Origin: an uncultured Cytophagales bacterium
Lineage (GTDB): Bacteria > Bacteroidota > Bacteroidia > Cytophagales > Cyclobacteriaceae
Length of the DNA: 64,000 nt
NCBI GenBank assembly: GCA_913057175.1
Contig: CAJXNP010000006.1
Span: 186,001 to 250,000 of the forward strand
Direction: 5' to 3'
The notes under the pieces were generated by a model, which worked only from the letters and a program-made list of their open reading frames with translations, ran no database searches and was not told the DNA's origin. Position numbers and translations under genes: made by a program. This document shows positions 45,256 to 52,525 of this stretch, piece by piece (position 1 is the stretch's first letter; the number at the start of each line of letters is the position of its first letter).

Positions 45256-46116
45256 ATGGAATCCAGGGAGAAAAAAAATAAACGAATTGGTTATGCAGTA
45301 TCCACAGGGTTGCATGCATTGCTCATTCTGCTGTTTATTTACCTGGTGGCCTGGAAAGCTCCCGATCCGCCTCTTCCCGAATATGGCATTGAATTAAATT
45401 TTGGAATGACTGATGCAGGATCCGGAGATGTTCAGCCGGTTTCTCAAGAACCTGTTGAAGAAGTCATTGAAGAAAGTCAACCGGAAGAAGAGATTGTTGA
45501 GCAAGCGCCGGAAGAAGTTATTGAGGAACCTGTAGAAGAAGTGGTAGAGGAAGTGGTATCTGAACAACCTACACAAACAGAAAGTCCACACTATGTTGAG
45601 CCTGAGCCCGAACCAGTAGTAGAAAAAAAGCCACCTGCAAAAGAAGTAAAACCGGAACCGAAGAAAAAACCTGAGCCGAAGATCAACCAAAATGCGTTGT
45701 ATCCGGGAGGTAACTCCAATTCAAAAAATAACCAGGAAACAAGCCAGGGGGATAAAAATAGAAGCGGAGATCAGGGAGCTGACGACGGAAAAATAGATTC
45801 GAGAGCACTGTATGGAAAACAAGGAGGAGGAGATGGTGGTCCACTCATCAACCTGTCAAATTGGGCCTGGGATAAGATTAACATTACCAAGGATCCATCC
45901 AGCGAAAATGGCAAAATTATATTTAGAATAAATGTTGATGACGGCGGATATATCACGGGAATAAGTGTAGTTGAGACAACGGTAAGTCCTTCTGTGGTTC
46001 GTTATTATCAGAGCCAGGTCGAGAAATTTACTTTTACATTTAATCCGTCCTCGCCAGGAGCATCCCCAGCCGCTCAGTCCACCGGTACGATCACTTTGTT
46101 TATCCGTCAACAATAA
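45256..46116 (+). CDS. TonB-like energy transducer protein
   Basis: A 286-residue protein with an N-terminal membrane helix (about 14-32, 'VSTGLHALLILLFIYLVAW'), a long Glu/Pro/Val-rich periplasmic spacer (about 60-145, 'EEPVEEVVEEVVSEQPTQ') and a C-terminal domain of about 90 residues ('GKIIFRINVDDGGYITGISV'). This is the plan of TonB, but the C-terminal domain lacks the YP-motif of classical TonB, so a TolA-like or variant TonB is possible. It is 8 bp after the ExbD-like gene and abuts folC. It may energise the TonB receptors in this window. Confidence 0.82.
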   Translation: MESREKKNKRIGYAVSTGLHALLILLFIYLVAWKAPDPPLPEYGIELNFGMTDAGSGDVQPVSQEPVEEVIEESQPEEEIVEQAPEEVIEEPVEEVVEEVVSEQPTQTESPHYVEPEPEPVVEKKPPAKEVKPEPKKKPEPKINQNALYPGGNSNSKNNQETSQGDKNRSGDQGADDGKIDSRALYGKQGGGDGGPLINLSNWAWDKINITKDPSSENGKIIFRINVDDGGYITGISVVETTVSPSVVRYYQSQVEKFTFTFNPSSPGASPAAQSTGTITLFIRQQ

Positions 46117-47412
46117 ATGAACAGTAATTTTCAGGAAGTATTAAGCTATTTGTATGGTTTGTTGCCCATGTATCAGCGTGTGGGAAATTCAGCCATCAAG
46201 AAAAACCTGGACAATACTATCGCCTTGTGCAAACATTACGGCGATCCTCACCTCAAATTTAAATCCATCCACATTGCTGGTACCAACGGGAAAGGAAGTG
46301 TTTCACATATGTTATCATCCGTTCTGCAGGAAGCGGGTTATCATACAGGTTTGTACACATCTCCTCACCTGAAAAGCTTTACCGAGAGAATCAGGGTGAA
46401 TGGTTTAAATATTTCTGAAGAATATGTAATTGATTTTGTTGAGAGCAGCAAAGCAATTATTGAAAAGGTAGAACCGTCTTTTTTTGAGTTAACTGTTGCG
46501 ATGGCTTTCAAATATTTTGCTGACAGTCGTGTCGATCTTGCAGTGGTAGAGGTTGGGTTGGGAGGAAGGCTGGATTCTACCAACGTCATTCATCCGTTGG
46601 TTTCCCTGATAACAAATATCGGCCTGGATCATGCTGAAATGCTGGGAGACACATTGGAAAAAATCGCTTTTGAGAAAGCTGGTATCATTAAACAAGGCAC
46701 TCCTGTAGTTATTTCAGAACGACAAGAGACAATTTCAAATGTCTTCCTTGAACAGGCAGGGAATAAAAAAGCCGACCTTTATTTTGCAGGTGATGAGCTG
46801 CAATGTAAAAACGTCCGGTCGGAGATTTACCGATTAAAATTTGATCTTTATAAATGCAATCAATTGATGATCGAGGGATTGGTAACGGATCTGGCCGGAA
46901 AATACCAGGTGAAAAATGTTCCCGGAGTTATCAAAGTCCTTGAATTATTACCCCAGGAGTTTTCTGTTTCGAAGGATGAAATCAGGAAAGGATTGGGTAA
47001 AGTTGTTGTCAATACCGGCTTGAAAGGCAGGTGGCAAATATTGCAGGAATCGCCATTGGTTATTTGCGACACCGGGCATAATGTTGAGGGCATAACGGAA
47101 GTTGTGCGTAATTTGTCTGAAACTCCTTACCATAAACTTTATCTTATTTTAGGAATGGTGAAGGAAAAAGACTGTCAGAAAATTCTGGAATTGCTTCCAA
47201 AGGAAGCAAATTATTATTATTGTGAGCCTGATATTCCGAGGATGCAGTCCGCCGTCAGATTGAACGAGGTTGCCAGATCTATTGGTAGGGAGGGGGGAAT
47301 TATTCCCGATGTCAATGAAGCGTTGGATTTTGTACTTCAAAAGGCAAACAAAGATGATTTGATTTTTATTGGAGGCAGCAATTTTGTCATTGCTGAGTTA
47401 AAAAATTTATAA
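46117..47412 (+). CDS. folC: folylpolyglutamate synthase / dihydrofolate synthase
   Basis: FolC adds L-glutamate to dihydropteroate and tetrahydrofolate (cytoplasm, ATP-dependent). The 431-residue protein has the Mur-ligase P-loop 'SIHIAGTNGKGSVSHML' (about 49-65), 'YTSPHLKSFTERIRVNG', 'VVEVGLGGRLDSTN' and 'TNIGLDHAEMLG', and a C-terminal Mur-ligase domain ('VICDTGHNVEG'). Length is typical. It begins directly after the TonB-like gene's stop codon, so it shares that transcript. Confidence 0.96.
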   Translation: MNSNFQEVLSYLYGLLPMYQRVGNSAIKKNLDNTIALCKHYGDPHLKFKSIHIAGTNGKGSVSHMLSSVLQEAGYHTGLYTSPHLKSFTERIRVNGLNISEEYVIDFVESSKAIIEKVEPSFFELTVAMAFKYFADSRVDLAVVEVGLGGRLDSTNVIHPLVSLITNIGLDHAEMLGDTLEKIAFEKAGIIKQGTPVVISERQETISNVFLEQAGNKKADLYFAGDELQCKNVRSEIYRLKFDLYKCNQLMIEGLVTDLAGKYQVKNVPGVIKVLELLPQEFSVSKDEIRKGLGKVVVNTGLKGRWQILQESPLVICDTGHNVEGITEVVRNLSETPYHKLYLILGMVKEKDCQKILELLPKEANYYYCEPDIPRMQSAVRLNEVARSIGREGGIIPDVNEALDFVLQKANKDDLIFIGGSNFVIAELKNL

Positions 47413-47417
47413 GGAGT

Positions 47418-48071
47418 TTGAGGAAAAAATTAAAGCGGTTCCAGGATAACACAGAGAGTAGAAATGTTATAGAGCCTGGGAAAGATATTTTTGAGAACAT
47501 CAAAGGGAAATGGAACGAATTTTTTGCAAATGAATTTCCAATTACTTTAGAACTGGCCTGTGGTAGAGGTGAGTACACTGTTGGTTTAGCACGAAATATT
47601 TCTGATCGGAATTTTATTGGTGTTGATATCAAGGGCGCTCGTATTTGGAAAGGAAGCTCTATTGCCAAGGCTGAAAAGCTGGATCATGTTGCTTTCTTAC
47701 GCACACAAATCGATCACATAGAAAAGTTCTTCGAGAAGGGTGAAGTCGATGAAATATGGATTACTTTTCCGGATCCCCAACCCAGGGAAAGCGATGAAAA
47801 AAGAAGGCTAACCCATCCTGCATTTTTAGACAGGTATAAAAACATTTTGAGAAAAGCAGGGACTATCCACTTAAAGACAGACAGCAAAAGTTTGTTCGAT
47901 TATACCATGGAGGTCTTGTCGTCAAGAGATGATGTAAAAGATCTGATTCATACTTATGATCTTTATCATTCAGAATGGCTGGACGACCATTACGATATTC
48001 AGACCCGGTATGAATTGAAGTTCCTGAAGCAAGGCTTCAAAATCAATTATCTCCGGTTTCAGTTATATTGA
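47418..48071 (+). CDS. trmB: tRNA (guanine-N7-)-methyltransferase
   Basis: TrmB makes m7G46 in tRNA. The 217-residue protein has the SAM motif 'LELACGRGEYTVGLA' and the TrmB-specific 'FPDPQPRESDEKRRLTHP' (catalytic Asp-Pro region), followed by 'FLDRYKNIL' and 'IHLKTDSKSLFDY'. The start is a TTG at 47418, five bases after the folC stop. It is the last gene of the run. The 283 bp that follow contain only a MITE-like element before the convergent LytTR gene. Confidence 0.95.
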   Translation: MRKKLKRFQDNTESRNVIEPGKDIFENIKGKWNEFFANEFPITLELACGRGEYTVGLARNISDRNFIGVDIKGARIWKGSSIAKAEKLDHVAFLRTQIDHIEKFFEKGEVDEIWITFPDPQPRESDEKRRLTHPAFLDRYKNILRKAGTIHLKTDSKSLFDYTMEVLSSRDDVKDLIHTYDLYHSEWLDDHYDIQTRYELKFLKQGFKINYLRFQLY

Positions 48072-48158
48072 CTTGGGTTTCCATATAGATTTTTCTACTA
48101 TAGCCAAAATTCCACGTCTGATGTCTCCGGTAATATTGCCCTAACCTCGATATCGTGT

Positions 48159-48330
48159 ACCACAAAAAAACAAACGTCACACTGAGCCATTTCCCAGAGG
48201 ATGAGCGTAGGGAAAGGGCGTGAGAGTCTCGTGATAACGAGATTCCTGCGGTTTCTCTATCCGCAAGTCCTGTCTGAAACCTCGGAATAGCCTGTCCCGA
48301 CGCTTGTCGCGGGAACGGTTTTTTTGTGGT
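48159..48330. mobile_element. MITE-like element with 13-bp terminal inverted repeats
   Basis: ACCACAAAAAAAC (48159-48171) and its exact complement GTTTTTTTGTGGT (48318-48330) bracket 172 bp with no open reading frame. The interior has the 'cgtcacactgagccatttcc...gagtctcg' style of the intergenic repeat common in Bacteroidota, and near its right end a hairpin (tcccgacgcttgtcgcggga). The T-runs at both ends may also end transcription of the convergent trmB and LytTR genes. No target-site duplication is obvious. Confidence 0.55.
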
Positions 48331-48354
48331 TTTCTTGCGTCGAGTCAGGTTACG

Positions 48355-49080
48355 TTAGCCTTCTAGCTGGGATTTTTGTAATATTTTGATTGTCTCATTC
48401 TTGTACTTGCGTCCGATAGGTATTTCCTTTCCATCTACATTCAGGCTATTCATCGTATAGGAAGAGATCCTTTCAATCGGAACGATAAACGATCGGTGTA
48501 CTCTTATGAACTGATTCTCAGGAAGCTTTTGTTCCAGGTAGCTGATTTTCTGGTAGGTAATAATCTGTTTTTCCTTCGTATAGATCCTGATGTAATCGCG
48601 CAGGCTCTCGAAATATAAGATGTCATTTAAAAACACCTTTACCATTTCCCGCTTTTCCCTGAAGTACATGTAAGCATCCGTTTGTGGCTCATCTGATTTT
48701 CCATCTTCCGGGAAATGATTGAGATAAACGTCCTTCAACTGATACACTTTGCTGATGCTTCTTAAAAACCTGTCGAAAGAGATGGGCTTCAGTAAATAGT
48801 CGACAACATCCAGGTCAAAAGCTTCAAATGCGTAATCCCGATAGGCGGTTGTTAAAATGACGACAGGTGGATTTTTGATGGATTTGATCAATTCCAGACC
48901 GGTAATTTGAGGCATTTGGATATCCAGAAAAAGCAGGTCTATTTTTGTTTTCTGAATAGCAGAAAATGTATCGATGGCGTTAGCGCAGCTTCCCACCCAT
49001 TCGAGTTCATCTACCCTCTCGATGTAATCTTCCAGAATTTGACGGGCAAGAGGTTCATCATCCACTACCAGACACCTCAT
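48355..49080 (-). CDS. LytTR-family response regulator
   Basis: A 241-residue regulator. The receiver domain (about 1-120) has Asp7, Asp8, phospho-acceptor Asp53 in 'LLFLDIQMP' and the Lys in 'LLKPISFDRF'. The C-terminal LytTR DNA-binding domain (about 140-238) has 'LYFESLRDYIRIYT' and 'FIRVHRSFIVPIERI'. The start codon overlaps the 3' end of the LytS-type kinase gene by 4 bp, so the two form one two-component system. Its target genes are unknown. Confidence 0.95.
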   Translation of the reverse strand: MRCLVVDDEPLARQILEDYIERVDELEWVGSCANAIDTFSAIQKTKIDLLFLDIQMPQITGLELIKSIKNPPVVILTTAYRDYAFEAFDLDVVDYLLKPISFDRFLRSISKVYQLKDVYLNHFPEDGKSDEPQTDAYMYFREKREMVKVFLNDILYFESLRDYIRIYTKEKQIITYQKISYLEQKLPENQFIRVHRSFIVPIERISSYTMNSLNVDGKEIPIGRKYKNETIKILQKSQLEG

Positions 49081-50195
49081 ACTTGTTCTACTTTTTCCTT
49101 TTCAATTGAAACGACTGTTGCAGGAAGGTCAATTTTCAAGATGACCAGGTAGGAATCTTTTTCTTCCATGATCCTGATCTCATGCTTGTCAGGGTAGATC
49201 AGGGAAAGTCTTTTTCTCAGGTTTTCCAACCCCAAACAAGGTTGCCCATTTTCCTCTTTCTTATTTGTAGGATCGCTTTTGCTGTTCTCTACTTTAAATG
49301 TAAGCTGCGAATTTTTGATGCTTATTTCTATTTGGATCCAACCACCTGATATCTGATTACTCACACCATGCTTAAAGCTGTTTTCTACAAATGGCAGTAA
49401 TACAAGCGGTGCAATCCTAATTCCACTGTTTTCCAGGTTTGTTTTGAGTTGTACATCCAACCTCCCATCATATCTCAGTTTTTCGAGAGAAATGTAGTTT
49501 TCCAGATACCGTATTTCCTTTTCAATGGAAACCTCCGGATGATTGCTTTCATACAACATGTACGACATTAGTTCAGAAAGCTTATGAACCATTTCCGGGG
49601 CTTTGGAAGAATTTTTAAGTGTGAGCGAATAGAGGTTATTTAATGTATTGAACAGAAAATGAGGATTGATTTGGGATTTTAATAATTTCAATTCTGCAGC
49701 TATTTTTTCTTTCTCCAATTCTTCTGATTTCTGTAAAAGCTGCTGGGTATGTAGTTGATGTAAATACCAGATCTTAGCCAGGTGAAAAACAGAAACAAAT
49801 GCCACAACAGCATAGATATAAAACATCGAGATCAATAGTTTAGGTGGCCAGAAAAATGGAAGGTTCAGTGATTCAGGATAGTATTTTGGGTAGGTGAAAT
49901 TGAAAGCCGTAAACCGCAGGGCGATCCCGAAGAAAAACATCGATATTATTAGGAAAATGATAAATTCCTGGTATTTCTTTTTGATCAGATACTTGTCGAT
50001 CAATACATATATTGTAAAATAGGTTGCAGTAACTTTTACTGGAAGTTCAACCATGGAGATATAAAATCTCAGTTCATAAGTATCATCCACCATTCCCCAG
50101 ATCAAACCCTCGTAGATGACATATGCCACCCAAAATAATATGTGCCACCAAATGCGGTATTTCCCATAAAAATGGTTTTTCACCTTTTTGCTCAT
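49077..50195 (-). CDS. LytS/YehU-type sensor histidine kinase
   Basis: A 372-residue inner-membrane kinase from ATG 50195 (ATG 50222 is possible). Four membrane helices occupy about 17-145. The His_kinase domain has 'LKSQINPHFLFNTLNNLYSL' with phospho-acceptor His179, then an HATPase_c domain with 'LVLLPFVENSFKHGV' and 'GLENLRKRLSLIYP'. It lacks a periplasmic sensor domain; the signal is probably sensed in the membrane. The gene overlaps the LytTR regulator gene by 4 bp. Confidence 0.93.
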   Translation of the reverse strand: MSKKVKNHFYGKYRIWWHILFWVAYVIYEGLIWGMVDDTYELRFYISMVELPVKVTATYFTIYVLIDKYLIKKKYQEFIIFLIISMFFFGIALRFTAFNFTYPKYYPESLNLPFFWPPKLLISMFYIYAVVAFVSVFHLAKIWYLHQLHTQQLLQKSEELEKEKIAAELKLLKSQINPHFLFNTLNNLYSLTLKNSSKAPEMVHKLSELMSYMLYESNHPEVSIEKEIRYLENYISLEKLRYDGRLDVQLKTNLENSGIRIAPLVLLPFVENSFKHGVSNQISGGWIQIEISIKNSQLTFKVENSKSDPTNKKEENGQPCLGLENLRKRLSLIYPDKHEIRIMEEKDSYLVILKIDLPATVVSIEKEKVEQV

Positions 50196-50584
50196 ATAAA
50201 GAGTAGTGCCACCAACAGTCATGTTCGTCAATTATCTTCTATGTTTTTTCGCATCCTGTCCATCAAACAGGTCAAATATCAGGATCTGATTTCCATATAA
50301 AATTATCAAATATTCATCAGAATGGTGTTTTTTTCGATAAAAAACCAATTTCTACGACAAACAACACCTTTGCTTTATAAATGACACTTGTCGGTCTAAA
50401 TCATCAAAGTATCGGGTCGTTTGTCGCTTGGTACAATAACTCAGCGTAGCATTATTTTTTTGTTTTCCTTCAAATCGAAAAGTGGAAATATTCCAATAAA
50501 CCCGAATTAAGAAAGATCCAAACGTCATGGATGCAAACCAGTCAACAGTCAATGATAAATCAATCACTCAAAAAATATAAACCT

Positions 50585-51331
50585 ATGAGACCTTATGTAT
50601 TCATCATTCTGACCATTATAAGTTTTAAGTCCATTCACTATGCTTATTGCGACATCAAAAACGGCTATGAATTTGAAATAAAGTTAGCTGATCAGTGCCT
50701 GCGAAATATTGATAGCCTGATGGAGATTTGTACAGACGATGATCAAATGGTGAAGTTAAAAATGCACCGAAAAAGAATTGAATATAAAAGAAAGGAATAC
50801 CAAAAAAAGTATTTGATAACCCACCGCATATTGAAAAAATTTAAAGACATCGCCCCGGAAATTTATTATACGGTCGATAGGATCAGGGATTATGAGAAAA
50901 ATGTCACAGACATATTTGTCAAAATAGTTGATAAAAGTGAGTTTAATCAGGAAGGGATTTTAGCGACAACCAATTTGGCTCAAAGTGAAAAAAGCGAACA
51001 CAGGTATCACTCAGAATATTGCGATGGATCCGTGAGCGTAAAAGTAAGTAATTTGAATGAATGGAAGACACTTGAAATGCTGGCGCATGAATTTGGGCAT
51101 GTGCTCTACCAGGTCCCGAATCTGGCCTCTTACCTGGATTATTATTACAAAGCATATCTAAAATATAAGCATTCCATTTCGAAAGGTCATGGCAGATATG
51201 ACCCCAGCCATCAATCCGTCATTAATACCTTAGCTGATTACAGTGATTCGATGAGAAATTACCTGAGCACAAATAAGAAAGGTGTTGAAAGTGCCTATTG
51301 TGAAATTGCAATACCTGCCCATATTCAATAG
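50585..51331 (+). CDS. putative exported HExxH metallopeptidase-like protein
   Basis: ATG 50585 gives a signal peptide ('VFIILTIISFKSIHYAYC') and 248 residues; the frame could reach 50531. The only clear motif is HEFGH (His168, Glu169, His172) in 'EMLAHEFGHVLYQVP', the zinc motif of gluzincin or metzincin peptidases. A third zinc ligand is not certain. The rest is charged and helical with a few Cys. The gene is monocistronic, followed by a terminator, and unrelated in its neighbours. I place it only as a possible zinc protease. Confidence 0.68.
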   Translation: MRPYVFIILTIISFKSIHYAYCDIKNGYEFEIKLADQCLRNIDSLMEICTDDDQMVKLKMHRKRIEYKRKEYQKKYLITHRILKKFKDIAPEIYYTVDRIRDYEKNVTDIFVKIVDKSEFNQEGILATTNLAQSEKSEHRYHSEYCDGSVSVKVSNLNEWKTLEMLAHEFGHVLYQVPNLASYLDYYYKAYLKYKHSISKGHGRYDPSHQSVINTLADYSDSMRNYLSTNKKGVESAYCEIAIPAHIQ

Positions 51332-51366
51332 GAATATGAGTTTTCTTAGTTTTATAGATAGATTGC

Positions 51367-51401
51367 AGGTTAAGCCCCTAGCCAGGGTTTAACCTTTTTT
51401 T
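51367..51401 (+). terminator. Rho-independent terminator after the HExxH gene
   Basis: AGGTTAAGCCC (51367-51377) pairs with GGGTTTAACCT (51385-51395) with one G-T wobble, has a 7-nt loop and is followed by six T. It lies 36 bp after the stop codon. Confidence 0.88.
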
Positions 51402-51403
51402 CT

Positions 51404-51447
51404 GAAAGTCCAGACGTCCGACCACTCTAAGTGGTCAGACGACTTTC
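51404..51447. repeat. intergenic imperfect palindrome
   Basis: A bulged hairpin of 44 bp: outer arms gaaagtc/gactttc and inner arms GACCACT/AGTGGTC with a 3-nt apex (cta). It directly follows the terminator and lacks a T-tract. The rest of the 427-bp gap (51332-51758) shows no gene. Confidence 0.55.
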
Positions 51448-51758
51448 ATGCCTGTGGGTGAATTCTCTCATTCATGAAAGTTTTATTTCTTTAAATGGAT
51501 TTGTCCGGTCGGTAATAATCAAGCAAAATTTCTGAGGAATGGAGAAGTTTTGCCGATAAAAGCATCAATTTTCAAAACACAAACAACAAATAAATGTCAA
51601 TCTACAAAGATCAGATTTTCAAATATTGGGATGTTGTTTTTTTGGTTTTGTGATTTATTTGTTAATTGATCGATTGTGTATTGGAGGTTTTATAAATACT
51701 GCTCCACGGTTTTTTTGGCTTGATCCGTCCGCGTCGTCCGACCTATTTCAGATATCAT

Positions 51759-52235
51759 CTATAGGGGAATATCATCATCAGGATCGTGGTCATTTGCATC
51801 TATTCCGGGGGGATTGAACAGTCCCCATCTGTCAATAATGTAATCCCATTGATCGAATGACTTTACCCAATCCACAAACAAAACCCGATATTCTTCAATT
51901 GCATCCCGGATAAGATCCAGGTATTCGGTTTCCTTGAAATCAAACATTTCCAGCTCGCGACAATGGAGAATCAAATCCCGGGCAGCTTTTCGGATGATTG
52001 CGGCATTTTCCATCTTGATGTCATATAGCCCGCCAGCTTCTGCACCAGCTACCTTGACTGATAGGAGACCTGCATCAGCCAACATGAATTGTTTGGTGGT
52101 CATGAGCATCTCATCATCTTCCGGTATCAGATCGGCAATTTTATGCGTCAAATCCCAAATTTCCCTGCCTTTAAGATAGATAGGTAGTTTTTCAGGATTT
52201 AACCCATCGTCATCCTCATCATCATCTTCGAACAT
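51759..52235 (-). CDS. hypothetical protein (158 aa)
   Basis: An acidic, helical, cytoplasmic protein with Asp-rich ends ('MFEDDDEDDDG' and 'DHDPDDDIPL'). The core ('GREIWDLTHKIADLIPEDDE', 'EYLDLIRDAIEEYRVLFVDW') reads like a four-helix bundle, distantly reminiscent of the S23 family layout, but the key S23 motifs are missing. It is monocistronic and separated from the TonB receptor gene by 290 bp with only a terminator. Function unknown. Confidence 0.68.
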   Translation of the reverse strand: MFEDDDEDDDGLNPEKLPIYLKGREIWDLTHKIADLIPEDDEMLMTTKQFMLADAGLLSVKVAGAEAGGLYDIKMENAAIIRKAARDLILHCRELEMFDFKETEYLDLIRDAIEEYRVLFVDWVKSFDQWDYIIDRWGLFNPPGIDANDHDPDDDIPL

Positions 52236-52465
52236 TGATTTTGTGGTTTTATTTACGAATGGACTAATGATACAAAATTAATTCTTCCTTACAAAGATGA
52301 AGAATTATGAGATGAAATCTCACTGATCAAAATGTGAAGAGCAAATATTTTTCAAATTTCGATTTTTGCTTGGTCAAACCAATCAAGTTTTCAGAGTAGG
52401 AAGTTAGATGCTTTAAGCTTTTGCAAATTAGAACTTATTTGATTTTTATGCTTTGTTGTTAAAAA

Positions 52466-52491
52466 AAAGGCCTGCTATGTTGCAGACCTTT
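52466..52491 (-). terminator. Rho-independent terminator after the TonB receptor gene
   Basis: On the minus strand the stem AAAGGTCTGC/GCAGGCCTTT (one mismatch) with a 6-nt loop is followed by a run of T. It lies 35 bp after the receptor's stop codon. Confidence 0.8.
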
Positions 52492-52525
52492 AAATTCAAT
52501 TGCCGGACAAAGAAAAACTTTTCTT

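Noticed and set aside
45394-45690. Minus-strand Phe/Arg/Leu-rich frame opposite the TonB-like protein
   Set aside because: It is the complement of the Glu/Pro-rich spacer and has no natural protein character.
50352-50567. Minus-strand 71-codon frame upstream of the LytS-type kinase
   Set aside because: It has random-looking composition, no signal or domain and overlaps the 5' region of the HExxH gene.
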